DNA of 41,391 bases. It comes from an uncultured Anaeromyxobacter sp. GTDB taxonomy: Bacteria; Myxococcota; Myxococcia; Myxococcales; Anaeromyxobacteraceae. Location: NCBI GenBank assembly GCA_903874275.1, contig CAIQRS010000087.1, positions 1 through 41,391 on the forward strand. The letters are read 5' to 3'. The notes below the pieces were generated by a model, which had not been told where the DNA came from, made no database searches, and saw only the letters and a program-made list of their open reading frames with translations. Positions 15,604 to 23,179 of this stretch are shown here, piece by piece. A program made the position numbers and the translations under genes. The first letter of the stretch is position 1, and each line of letters begins with the position of its first letter.

Positions 15604-17385
15604 ATGGTGGATCTCACCCAGAACGCCGTCCAGGTCCTGGAGCGGCGCTACCTCCTCCGCGACGACGCCGGCCGGCCGGTCGAGACCCCGGCCGCCATGT
15701 TCCGCCGGGTCGCGTCCGGGGTGGCACAGGCGGAGACGCCCGCCGACCGGGCAGCCTGGGCGGAGCGGTTCGAGCGCCGCATGTCGGCGCTGGAGTTCCT
15801 CCCCAACTCGCCCACCCTCATGAACGCCGGGCGCCCCCACGGTCAGCTGGCGGCCTGCTTCGTCCTCCCCATCGGCGACGACCTCGAGCAGATCTTCGAC
15901 GCGCTCAAGTGGGCGGCCCTCATCCACCAGTCGGGCGGCGGCACCGGCTTCTCCTTCTCCCGCCTGCGCCCCCGCGGCGACCTGGTGCGCACCACCCACG
16001 GCGTGGCCAGCGGCCCGGTCTCCTTCATCCGGGTCTTCGACGCGGCCACCGAGACCATCAAGCAGGGAGGGGTCCGACGCGGCGCCAACATGGCGGTGCT
16101 GCGCGTCGACCACCCCGACATCCTCGACTTCGTGGACGCCAAGCGGGGCCCGGGGCTCGGGAACTTCAACGTGTCGGTGGCGGTCACCGACGCCTTCATG
16201 GACGCGGTCGGGGTGGGGCGCAGCTTCGGGCTCGTCCACCCGCGAACGGGAGCGGTGGTCCGGGAGGTGCCGGCGCGCGACCTCTTCCGGCGCATCGCCG
16301 AGGACGCCTGGGGCTCCGGGGAGCCGGGGCTCCTCTTCCTCGACCGGGTGAACGCGGCCAACCCCACCCCCGACCTGGGAGCGATCGAGAGCGTGAACCC
16401 CTGCGGCGAGCAGCCGCTCCTGCCCTTCGAGGCCTGCACGCTGGGCTCGGTGAACCTGGCCGGGATGGCGCGGGGCGGAGAGGTGGACCGGGATCGCCTC
16501 GCCGCCGTGGTGCGGGACGGGGTGCGGTTCCTCGACGACGTGCTCGACGTGAACGTCTGGCCGCTCCCTCAAGTCTCCGAGATCTCGCGCCGGAACCGCA
16601 AGATCGGGCTCGGGGTGATGGGGTGGGCCGACCTGCTCGTCCGGCTCGGCGTCGCCTACGACGAGCCCCGGGCGCTCGAGCTCGCCGAGGAGGTCATGTC
16701 CTTCGTGCAGCGCGAGGCCCGCGCCGAGAGCGAGCGGCTGGCCGGGGAACGCGGCCCGTTCCCGGGGTGGAAGACGAGCGCGCCCGCCTCCCGCGGGGAG
16801 CCTCCACGGCGCAACGCCACCGTCACCACCATCGCACCCACCGGAACGCTCTCCGTCATCGCCGGCTGCTCGTCGGGCATCGAGCCCCTCTTCGCGGTGG
16901 CCTACGTGCGCCACGCCCTCGACGGCGTGGAGCTCCGCGAGGAGCACCCGCTGCTGGCCGGGCGGCTCGCCGGTCCGGAGAGGGAGGCGGCGCTCGCCGC
17001 GGTCCGCGCCGCCGGGAGGGCTCGCGGGGTCCCGGGCGTGCCGGCCGAGGTTGCCCGGCTCTTCGCCACCGCCCACGACGTCTCGCCGGAGGCCCACGTG
17101 CGCATGCAGGCCGCCTTCCAGCACCACGTGGACAACGGGGTCTCGAAGACCATCAACCTTCCCGCCGCGGCCCCGGTGGAGGCGGTGGAGCGGGCCTTCC
17201 GGCTGGCCCACGAGCTCGGCCTGAAGGGGATCACCGTCTACCGGGACGGCAGCCGGGAGGGGCAGGTGCTCACCACCGGCCTGCCCGGGACCGAGTGCCC
17301 GGCCTGCGGCGCCGGCATGGCCCGCAGCGGCGGTTGCATGACCTGCCGCTCCTGCGGCTACGGGAGCTGCGAGACGACGGAGTGA
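15604..17385 (+). CDS. nrdJ: Class II (adenosylcobalamin-dependent) ribonucleotide reductase
   Basis: A 593-residue single-chain enzyme reducing ribonucleotides to deoxyribonucleotides with a B12-derived radical, independent of oxygen. Motifs include LEFLPNSPTLMNAG, the radical-site loop NPCGEQPLLP (thiyl cysteine C267, E269), the redox cysteine pair C85 (QLAACFVLP) and C278 (FEACTLGS), and the phosphate loop IAPTGTLSVIAG. The C-terminus has six cysteines in CPACG, GGCMTCRSCGYGSC, the zinc-ribbon/redox tail typical of NrdJ. No nrdA/nrdB partner is adjacent. Only 47 bases separate it from the divergent lipoprotein gene, too few for a cobalamin riboswitch. Its stop abuts that of the convergent proC gene. 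Confidence 0.94.
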   Translation: MVDLTQNAVQVLERRYLLRDDAGRPVETPAAMFRRVASGVAQAETPADRAAWAERFERRMSALEFLPNSPTLMNAGRPHGQLAACFVLPIGDDLEQIFDALKWAALIHQSGGGTGFSFSRLRPRGDLVRTTHGVASGPVSFIRVFDAATETIKQGGVRRGANMAVLRVDHPDILDFVDAKRGPGLGNFNVSVAVTDAFMDAVGVGRSFGLVHPRTGAVVREVPARDLFRRIAEDAWGSGEPGLLFLDRVNAANPTPDLGAIESVNPCGEQPLLPFEACTLGSVNLAGMARGGEVDRDRLAAVVRDGVRFLDDVLDVNVWPLPQVSEISRRNRKIGLGVMGWADLLVRLGVAYDEPRALELAEEVMSFVQREARAESERLAGERGPFPGWKTSAPASRGEPPRRNATVTTIAPTGTLSVIAGCSSGIEPLFAVAYVRHALDGVELREEHPLLAGRLAGPEREAALAAVRAAGRARGVPGVPAEVARLFATAHDVSPEAHVRMQAAFQHHVDNGVSKTINLPAAAPVEAVERAFRLAHELGLKGITVYRDGSREGQVLTTGLPGTECPACGAGMARSGGCMTCRSCGYGSCETTE

Positions 17386-18228
17386 CTAGTCTTCCACGTC
17401 CTTCGCCTCGAGGAAGCGGCGCCCCAGCTCGTGGGAGCGCTGCGTGGCGGCCTCGACCGCGTTCATGAGCGTGGTGCGGAGACCGCCCGCCTCCAGGGTG
17501 TGCAGGCCCGCGATGGCGGTGCCGCCCGGGCTCGTCACCTGGTCCTTCAGCCGCCCGGGGTGCTCGCCGGTCTCGATGAGGAGCTGGGCCGAGCCGAGCA
17601 CGGTCTGCGCGGCCAGGTCCTGGGCGTTGCGCCGGTCGAGCCCCATCTTCACGCCGGCATCGGAGAGGGCCTCGATGATGAGGAAGACGTAGGCGGGTCC
17701 CGAGCCGGAGAGGCCGGTGACCGCGTCGAGGAGCACCTCGTCCACGACCACGGTCCTGCCCACCGCGTCGAAGAGGGCCTTGGCCTGCTCCATGTCCTCC
17801 GGGGTGGCGTGCTCGCCGGCCGAGATGGCGGTGGCGCCGGCGCCCACCAGGGCCGGGGTGTTGGGCATGGTGCGGATGATGCGGACGCCGTGCCCGACCT
17901 TGCGCTCCACCGCGGCCAGCGGGACGCCGGCGGCGATGGAGATGACCAGCTTGGAGTCGTCCAGGGCCGGAGCGATCTCGACCAGCACCTTGTTCATCAC
18001 CTGCGGCTTCACCGAGAGCACCACGATGGCTGCCTCCTGGACGGCCACCAGGTTGTCGGTGGTGGTGCGGACGCCGTAGCGCTTCTCCAGATCGGCGAGC
18101 CGGTCCTTGCGCCGGTCGGTGAGGAGGATCTCCGGGGGCGAGGCGACGCCGGCGCGCAGGAGTCCCTTCACGAGGGCCTCGGCCATGTTGCCGGCTCCGA
18201 GGAAGGCGATGGTCTTTCCGAGGGGCAT
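17386..18228 (-). CDS. proC: Pyrroline-5-carboxylate reductase
   Basis: A 280-residue cytosolic enzyme for the last step of proline synthesis, NAD(P)H-dependent reduction of 1-pyrroline-5-carboxylate. Visible motifs are the Rossmann start KTIAFLGAGNMAEALVKG, VVLSVKPQVM, RTMPNTPALVG and the C-terminal family signature LTGLSGSGPAYVFLIIEALSDAGVKMG (seen from the V-x-GLSGSGPAY core onward), ending with the TSPGGTAIAGL segment. The ATG at 18228 gives the usual N-terminus; an in-frame GTG at 18237 is one base after the stop of the upstream flavoenzyme gene and is possible. Its place downstream of an amine/imino-acid dehydrogenase operon is notable because that enzyme could act in the opposite direction. 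Confidence 0.95.
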   Translation of the reverse strand: MPLGKTIAFLGAGNMAEALVKGLLRAGVASPPEILLTDRRKDRLADLEKRYGVRTTTDNLVAVQEAAIVVLSVKPQVMNKVLVEIAPALDDSKLVISIAAGVPLAAVERKVGHGVRIIRTMPNTPALVGAGATAISAGEHATPEDMEQAKALFDAVGRTVVVDEVLLDAVTGLSGSGPAYVFLIIEALSDAGVKMGLDRRNAQDLAAQTVLGSAQLLIETGEHPGRLKDQVTSPGGTAIAGLHTLEAGGLRTTLMNAVEAATQRSHELGRRFLEAKDVED

Positions 18229-18238
18229 GGGGGCCACT

Positions 18239-19717
18239 CTAGCCGATGATGAAGTCCTCGCCCACGCCGCCGCCGCTGGCGAAGCGGTCGAGGGTGAAGC
18301 GGTCGAAGATCTCGTCCTTCTCCCGCCCGGTCATCCACTCGGCCATGGCCTCGGTGACCGCGGGCGCCATCATGAAGCCGTGCCCCACGAAGCCGTTCAG
18401 TTGCAGGAAGTTGGCCGGGCCGGCGGCGCCCAGGATGGGGTTGTTGTCGGGGGTGACGTCGTAGCTCCCGGCCCACTGGCGCATGACCGGAAGGCCGGCG
18501 GTGAGCGGGACGTAGCCCACGAGCGCGCGGGAGAAGCGGGCCAGGAATCGCAGCGTCGAGCCGTGTGAGATGCCGGCCGGCTCGTCGGGGTCTCCCATGC
18601 CGCCCACGATCTCGCCGCGCTGCGACTGGGAGAAGTAGAGGCCGGTTCCGAGCGCCGAGACCAGCGGACCGAGCCAGGGCTTCATCGGGCCGGAGACCAG
18701 GATCTCGTGGCGGGTGGGGCGGTTCGGAAGGTTCACCCCGGCGAGGCGCGCGACCCCCGGGCTCCATGCCCCGGCGGCGTTCACCACCGTGTCGCAGCGG
18801 ATCCGGCCGGACGCCGTCTCCACCGCGCGCACGAGCCCCCCCTGGACGTCGAGCCCGGTGACCGGCGTGAAGGTGCGGACCGTGGCCCCGCGCGATCGGG
18901 CCGCGTCGGCGTAGCCCCAGAGGAAGGGCCAGGGGAAGACCACGCCGTCGTCGGGATTCCAGGAGGCGGCCACGAAGCGGCTGCCGTCGAGCTGCGGCAC
19001 CACCGCGCAGGCCTCGCCGGGGGAGAGGATGCGGGTGCGCATGCCCTGCTCCCGCTGGATGGCCTGGTTGCGCTCGAGCCGCTTCACCTGCGATCCGTCC
19101 GGGGCCAGGAAGAGGTAGCCGCCGCGCCGGAACCAGCCGTTCACGCCGGTGTCGCCGGCGAAGGAGCCGAAGAGCTTCAGGGAGCGGAGGCCGAGCCGCA
19201 CCATGGTGGGGGTGGACCACTGGGCGCGGACCCCTCCGCCGTTCCGCCCCGAGGCGCCGGCGTTCAGGTAGCTCCGCTCCAGGACCACCACCTCCCGCAC
19301 GCCGCGCAGCGTGAGCTGGTGGGCCAGCGAGAGGCCGAGGATGCCGCCGCCGACGATGACCACGTCGGCCCGCTCCGGCAATGGGCCGGAGGGCCCGGGG
19401 CACGGGGGCGCCGGAAGCGCCGGGACGGGGACCCCGTGGTCGACGGGGAGGGCTTCCGGGTCGAGGGCGGCCAGCGACCCGAAGGTCACCGGCTGGACCG
19501 GCGGACGGGGAGTGAATGGCGCGATCTCGGCGGCGGTGGCCCCGAGCCGGATCATCTCCTGCACGACGGCGTTCAGGCAGCTCTTGCCCTGGCAGGGGCC
19601 GGTGCCGAAGCCGGTGTAGCGCTTCACCGACTCGAGGTCGCGGTGCCCCTCGGCGAAGGCACGCCGCACATCGGAGAGGGTCACGTCCTCGCAGGCGCAG
19701 AGGATCGTCTTACCCAC
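18239..19717 (-). CDS. Amine/imino-acid dehydrogenase beta subunit: BFD-type [2Fe-2S] domain fused to DAO flavoprotein
   Basis: A 492-residue protein. Residues 1-60 form a BFD-like iron-sulfur domain (C7-x-C9 and C42-x4-C47, in GTGPCQGKSC), followed by a linker with RPPVQPVTFGSLAAL (about 71-85). In HcnB/opine-oxidase subunits this domain and linker usually end the other flavoprotein. From about 117 there is a DAO-type FAD domain with VVIVGGGILGLS (GGGILG at 123-128), SGRNGGGVRAQW and near the end LNGFVGHGFMMAP. The likely role is oxidation of a secondary amine or imino acid (sarcosine, proline, hydroxyproline or an opine), passing electrons to the alpha subunit. The start is GTG at 19717, overlapping the alpha stop by eight bases. 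Substrate unknown. Confidence 0.85.
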   Translation of the reverse strand: MGKTILCACEDVTLSDVRRAFAEGHRDLESVKRYTGFGTGPCQGKSCLNAVVQEMIRLGATAAEIAPFTPRPPVQPVTFGSLAALDPEALPVDHGVPVPALPAPPCPGPSGPLPERADVVIVGGGILGLSLAHQLTLRGVREVVVLERSYLNAGASGRNGGGVRAQWSTPTMVRLGLRSLKLFGSFAGDTGVNGWFRRGGYLFLAPDGSQVKRLERNQAIQREQGMRTRILSPGEACAVVPQLDGSRFVAASWNPDDGVVFPWPFLWGYADAARSRGATVRTFTPVTGLDVQGGLVRAVETASGRIRCDTVVNAAGAWSPGVARLAGVNLPNRPTRHEILVSGPMKPWLGPLVSALGTGLYFSQSQRGEIVGGMGDPDEPAGISHGSTLRFLARFSRALVGYVPLTAGLPVMRQWAGSYDVTPDNNPILGAAGPANFLQLNGFVGHGFMMAPAVTEAMAEWMTGREKDEIFDRFTLDRFASGGGVGEDFIIG

Positions 19718-20996
19718 GGGCGGCCTCCCCGGCGCGGCGGCCCCAGGCGACCGCCTCCGCGGCCGAGACGGGGCGCGCCACCTCGCCTGCGGCGAGCAGG
19801 CCGGGGACAGACGTCGTCCCGTCGGGCGCCACGCGCGGCGCGAAGGCCTCGATGTCAGGGTCCCAGTCCACGCCGACGCCGAGGGCCCGGAGGAGATCCG
19901 GGCCCGGGGCAGGCGGTTCACCCTGCGCGACCACGTCGCAGGGGATGGAGGTCCCGTCGGCGAGCAGGAGCGACCTCACCCGGGAGCGGCCGCGGGCCAG
20001 GGTCACGGCGCCGCGAACCTGGGTGGCGTCGAGCCCCGCGGCGGCGAACCGGGCGGAGAGGGCGGCCGCCTCTGGACCGGCGCCCAGGACTGCGACGTGG
20101 CGGCCGGGGAGGACGCCGTGCTCGGCGAGCGCCAGGGCGAGCGCGCGGCCGGAGTGGATGCCGGGGAGGTCGTTGCCCTCGAAGGTGGGGGGGCGGGCGT
20201 GCCCCCCGGTGCAGGCGACGATGCGGGCGGCGCGGACGAGCCTGGTGCGGGGGGGATCGTCGGAGACGAGGAGGCAGACCGGCGAGCCGCCGTCGCGCCA
20301 GATGCCGGTGGCGGTGGTGCCGAGCGCGAACTCGCCGCCCGCGGCGGTGACCGCGCGGAGGACGCCGGCAGGCCAGGAGGGCGGGGCGGCGCCGGGCTCG
20401 AGGCCGGTGCGGAGGCGTCCGCCGGGGAGGAGATCGCGATCGACCAGGAGGACCCGCTTCCCTTCCGCGGCCAGCACCTCCGCGGCAGCCAGTCCAGCCG
20501 GACCGGCGCCCAGGACCAGTGCGTCGAAGCACTCCGGCGTGACCGGAGGCCCCGCCGGCGCGGGCCGGTCGGGCATCCGCCCGAACCCTGCCAGCCTGCG
20601 GGTGAAGGTCACCAGCGCCCGGTTCACCGTGAGTGGACTGGTGAACATGTGGTGCACGTCGAGCCCGTGGGGCGTGAGCGGGTCGATGACGCCGAGCAGG
20701 TCGTGGGAGGCGTCCGGCCAGGCGTTCTGGCTCTCGACCGTCATTCCATCCCGGCACGGCGTGCGGCAGGCGCGGCGGTTGGGCTCCCCATCCACGCGCA
20801 CCAGGCAGGAACCGCAGCTCCCGGAGAGGCAGAACGGGCCGCGGGGGCGGTGGTACTTGGAGCTCCGGGAGACGACCAGGCGCTCCGCGGCGAGCAGCGC
20901 CGAGGCCACGCTCTCGCCGGAGCGGGCCGGGACCGCGTGGCCGTCGAAGGTGACCGTGCAGTCGGTCGCGAAGCGGGAATCTCGAAGTCGCGGCAT
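19710..20996 (-). CDS. Amine/imino-acid dehydrogenase alpha subunit: [2Fe-2S] ferredoxin plus FAD/NAD oxidoreductase
   Basis: A 428-residue protein. The N-terminal Fer2_4 domain holds a plant-type [2Fe-2S] cluster (C56-x4-C61-x2-C64-x12-C77). The preceding SRSSKYHRPRG and following GMTVESQNAWPDA match the N-terminal part of sarcosine oxidase alpha. From about 158 comes a pyridine-nucleotide-disulfide oxidoreductase domain with LVLGAGPAGLAAAE (FAD) and HVAVLGAGPEAAALS (second nucleotide site), ending at a TSVPGLLAAGEV motif. It therefore equals HcnA plus HcnB without the C-terminal BFD domain, or SoxA without the aminomethyltransferase half. It overlaps the beta gene by eight bases and begins 50 bases from the divergent metalloenzyme. 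Confidence 0.85.
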   Translation of the reverse strand: MPRLRDSRFATDCTVTFDGHAVPARSGESVASALLAAERLVVSRSSKYHRPRGPFCLSGSCGSCLVRVDGEPNRRACRTPCRDGMTVESQNAWPDASHDLLGVIDPLTPHGLDVHHMFTSPLTVNRALVTFTRRLAGFGRMPDRPAPAGPPVTPECFDALVLGAGPAGLAAAEVLAAEGKRVLLVDRDLLPGGRLRTGLEPGAAPPSWPAGVLRAVTAAGGEFALGTTATGIWRDGGSPVCLLVSDDPPRTRLVRAARIVACTGGHARPPTFEGNDLPGIHSGRALALALAEHGVLPGRHVAVLGAGPEAAALSARFAAAGLDATQVRGAVTLARGRSRVRSLLLADGTSIPCDVVAQGEPPAPGPDLLRALGVGVDWDPDIEAFAPRVAPDGTTSVPGLLAAGEVARPVSAAEAVAWGRRAGEAARG

Positions 20997-21046
20997 GGTC
21001 GGACGCGCGCGGAGGATAGCCCCGGTGCGGCGCGTCGGCCACGGTT

Positions 21047-21991
21047 ATGAAAGGGGCCGTGGCGGTGATCTTCCTCTTCGTGGACGGCGTCGGGGCCGGC
21101 GGGCGCGACCCGGACGTGAATCCGCTGGCCCGGGGCGACTTCCTGCTTTCGCGCTTCGGCGACGGCGGTGGGTCGCCGCTCCCGCGCGGGGGGAGGGCGG
21201 TCCTCGCCGACGCCTGCCTGGGGGTTCCCGGGCGTCCCCAGTCGGCCACCGGCCAGAGCGCCATCCTCTCCGGGGAGAACGCGCCCGGGGCCATGGGGCA
21301 GCACCTGCTCGGCTTCCCCAATGCGCGGCTGCGATCCTGGCTCGAGCCGCGGTCGATCTTCCGGGCCCTGGCCGGGGAGGGGCGCTCGACCGCCTTCGCG
21401 AACGCCTACCCGGTGGCCCACCTGCACGCCCTGGGATTTCCCGCCGACGGGGAGCCGGAGCTTCCCATGGAGATCGTCCGGCGCCGGTCCCGCGCCTCGG
21501 CGACCACGGTGGCCTTCGCGGCGGGGGGAGGGCGCTTCCGGACCTGGGCCGAGGCCCGGGAGGGCAGGGCGCTCACCCACGACATCACCGGCCACCGGGC
21601 CAACGGCTATGGGGCCGGGATCCCGCCCCGGGAACCGGAGGAGGCGGCCCTGGTGCTGCTCGGCATCGCGCGGGAGCACGACCTGACCCTCTTCGAGCAC
21701 TTCGAGACCGACGAGGCCGGACACGCGCGGTCGATGGACCGGGCGCTCGACGCGCTCGGGCGCGTGGACCGCTTCACCCGGGCGCTCCTGGCGGGACTGC
21801 GCGAGGGCGATTCACTGGTGGTCGCGAGCGACCACGGCAACCTGGAGGACCTTTCCACGCGGAACCACACCCTGAACCCGGTGCCGGTGATCGGGTTCGG
21901 GAAGGCGGCCGGGATGGTGGACCAGGTGAAGGACCTGACGGGGATCGCGCCGTTGCTGAGGGGGCTCGCGCGAGGAACGTCCGTCCATTAG
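21047..21991 (+). CDS. Metalloenzyme of the alkaline phosphatase / phosphoglycerate mutase superfamily
   Basis: A 314-residue soluble protein with the metal-binding fold shared by cofactor-independent phosphoglycerate mutase and phosphopentomutase. The first metal site is in FLFVDGVGAG, the probable nucleophile region in RPQSATGQSAILSGENAPG, and the second metal half in HFETDEAGHARSMD, DHGNLEDLSTRNHT and NPVPVIGFG. It is shorter than phosphoglycerate mutase (about 510) or phosphopentomutase (about 390) and lacks an obvious inserted cap domain, so it is neither of these by length. Phosphatase or phosphotransferase activity is inferred; the substrate is unknown. It is followed after 10 bases by the redoxin gene. 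Confidence 0.82.
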   Translation: MKGAVAVIFLFVDGVGAGGRDPDVNPLARGDFLLSRFGDGGGSPLPRGGRAVLADACLGVPGRPQSATGQSAILSGENAPGAMGQHLLGFPNARLRSWLEPRSIFRALAGEGRSTAFANAYPVAHLHALGFPADGEPELPMEIVRRRSRASATTVAFAAGGGRFRTWAEAREGRALTHDITGHRANGYGAGIPPREPEEAALVLLGIAREHDLTLFEHFETDEAGHARSMDRALDALGRVDRFTRALLAGLREGDSLVVASDHGNLEDLSTRNHTLNPVPVIGFGKAAGMVDQVKDLTGIAPLLRGLARGTSVH

Positions 21992-22001
21992 GAAGGAGGC
22001 C

Positions 22002-22598
22002 ATGCGAACGCTCCTCCTGACCGCCCTCCTCGCCGTCGCCGCCCCCGCCCTCGCCGCCGATGTGGGCAAGCCGGCTCCCGACTTCACCCTCAAGGACCTC
22101 GACGGCAAGGTCCACAAGCTCTCCGACTACAAGGGCAAGACCGTGGTCCTGGAGTGGTTCAACCCCGGCTGCCCCTACGTGGTGGCCGCCCACACCAAGG
22201 GATCGCTCGTGGACCTCGCGCAGAAGCAGGCCAAGGCCGGCGTGGTCTGGCTGGCGGTGAACTCCGGCGCGCCCGGCAAGCAGGGGCACGGCATCGAGGC
22301 GAACAAGGCCGCGGCGAAGAGCTGGTCCATGGCCTACCCGATCCTGGTGGACGAGACGGGAACGGTGGGCAAGGCCTACGGCGCCACCAACACCCCCCAC
22401 ATGTTCGTGGTCTCCAAGGACGGGACGCTCGTCTACAAGGGGGCCATCGACAACTCGCCCGACGGGGAGCGTGGCTCGCCCCAGGGTGGTGTGTTGGTCG
22501 AGTACGTGTCCTCGGCGGTCGGGGACCTCGGCGCGGGCAAGCCCGTTCGCACGGCCGAGACCAAGGCCTACGGCTGCGGCGTGAAGTACGCCAACTGA
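22002..22598 (+). CDS. Exported AhpC/TSA-type redoxin
   Basis: A 198-residue periplasmic thiol protein with a signal peptide cleaved after ALA (about residue 18). The thioredoxin-like fold begins VGKPAPDFTLKDLDGK; the active region EWFNPGCPYVVAAH has a single cysteine (C57) in the peroxiredoxin-like position, rather than a CxxC pair. A second cysteine lies at the C-terminus in KAYGCGVKY and could act as resolving residue. A strong Shine-Dalgarno (GGAAGGAGG, 21991-21999) precedes the ATG. It is two bases upstream of a DsbD-N-like gene, suggesting the two exchange disulfides in the periplasm. The family includes peroxidases and disulfide reductases, not separable here. Confidence 0.85.
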   Translation: MRTLLLTALLAVAAPALAADVGKPAPDFTLKDLDGKVHKLSDYKGKTVVLEWFNPGCPYVVAAHTKGSLVDLAQKQAKAGVVWLAVNSGAPGKQGHGIEANKAAAKSWSMAYPILVDETGTVGKAYGATNTPHMFVVSKDGTLVYKGAIDNSPDGERGSPQGGVLVEYVSSAVGDLGAGKPVRTAETKAYGCGVKYAN

Positions 22599-22600
22599 CG

Positions 22601-23056
22601 ATGACCTTGCTGGCCGCCATCCTCGCCATCGCCCTTGCCGCGGACGCGCCGCCCACGAAGGCGGTGGGTCCCCGTGCCGAGGGGGAGGCCTACCAGGTCG
22701 CGCTCGTGCCGCCGCCCTCGGCGAAGCCTGGCGCCGCGGCCACGGCCCGGGTGGTCGTGACCGCGCGCGGCCCGTACCACGTGAACCGCGACTACCCGAC
22801 GAGCTTCCGGGTGGACAAGGCGTCCACGGCTTCGTTCACGGCCGAGAAGCTGCCGCTCGGGGAGGGCGCGGAGCGCACTCCGTGCAAGGACTTCCCGGGG
22901 GAGGCCTGCGCCCTGTCCGCGCCGCTCCCGTTCCGAGCGGCAGCGTCGGGAGAGACCCGCATCGCCGGCGTGGTGGCCTTCAGCGTCTGCAACGCCGACC
23001 GCTGCCTCATCGAGAAGGTGCCGGTGGCGGTTTCAGTAGCGCCGGCTACGAAGTAG
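22601..23056 (+). CDS. Exported DsbD N-terminal-domain-like protein
   Basis: A 151-residue secreted protein with a short signal peptide (residues 1-14, LLAAILAIALAADA). It is mostly beta strand and resembles the periplasmic alpha domain of DsbD (disulfide corrector, DsbC_N type). The tell-tale part is AFSVCNADRCLIEKVPV near the C-terminus, whose C-x4-C pair corresponds to the disulfide-carrying cysteines of that domain; another pair, PCKDFPGEAC, lies before it. The transmembrane and thioredoxin parts of DsbD are missing, so this is a stand-alone domain. It starts two bases after the redoxin stop and is probably its partner. The assignment rests on motif resemblance. Confidence 0.7.
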   Translation: MTLLAAILAIALAADAPPTKAVGPRAEGEAYQVALVPPPSAKPGAAATARVVVTARGPYHVNRDYPTSFRVDKASTASFTAEKLPLGEGAERTPCKDFPGEACALSAPLPFRAAASGETRIAGVVAFSVCNADRCLIEKVPVAVSVAPATK

Positions 23057-23103
23057 GCGGCGCAAGGCCCGCGCACGCCCGGATTCCCCGCGTATCGGTC
23101 AGC

Positions 23104-23123
23104 TGTTTCGCCCGGGCGAAACA
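23104..23123. terminator. Perfect 20-base palindrome between convergent genes
   Basis: TGTTTCGCCC and its complement GGGCGAAACA abut exactly, giving a 20-base dyad between the DsbD-N-like gene and the convergent metallophosphoesterase gene. As RNA it forms a GC-rich stem with AAAC/GTTT ends and could terminate both transcripts; with no spacer it also looks like a protein-binding operator. Confidence 0.45.
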
Positions 23124-23179
23124 CGACACGGATGTCGCGGTTCAGCCATGTGAACCCCTCCTTGGGGCCATCGCCGCAA

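Noticed and set aside
18239-20996. Hydrogen cyanide synthase (hcnABC)
   Set aside because: The domains are related, but the ferredoxin is fused to alpha, there are two genes rather than three, and alpha keeps SoxA-like segments. The same family includes sarcosine, proline and opine oxidases, so cyanide production cannot be claimed.
21047-21991. Phosphopentomutase or cofactor-independent phosphoglycerate mutase
   Set aside because: The metal-binding motifs are shared, but 314 residues is too short for either enzyme and the cap or insert domain is lacking.
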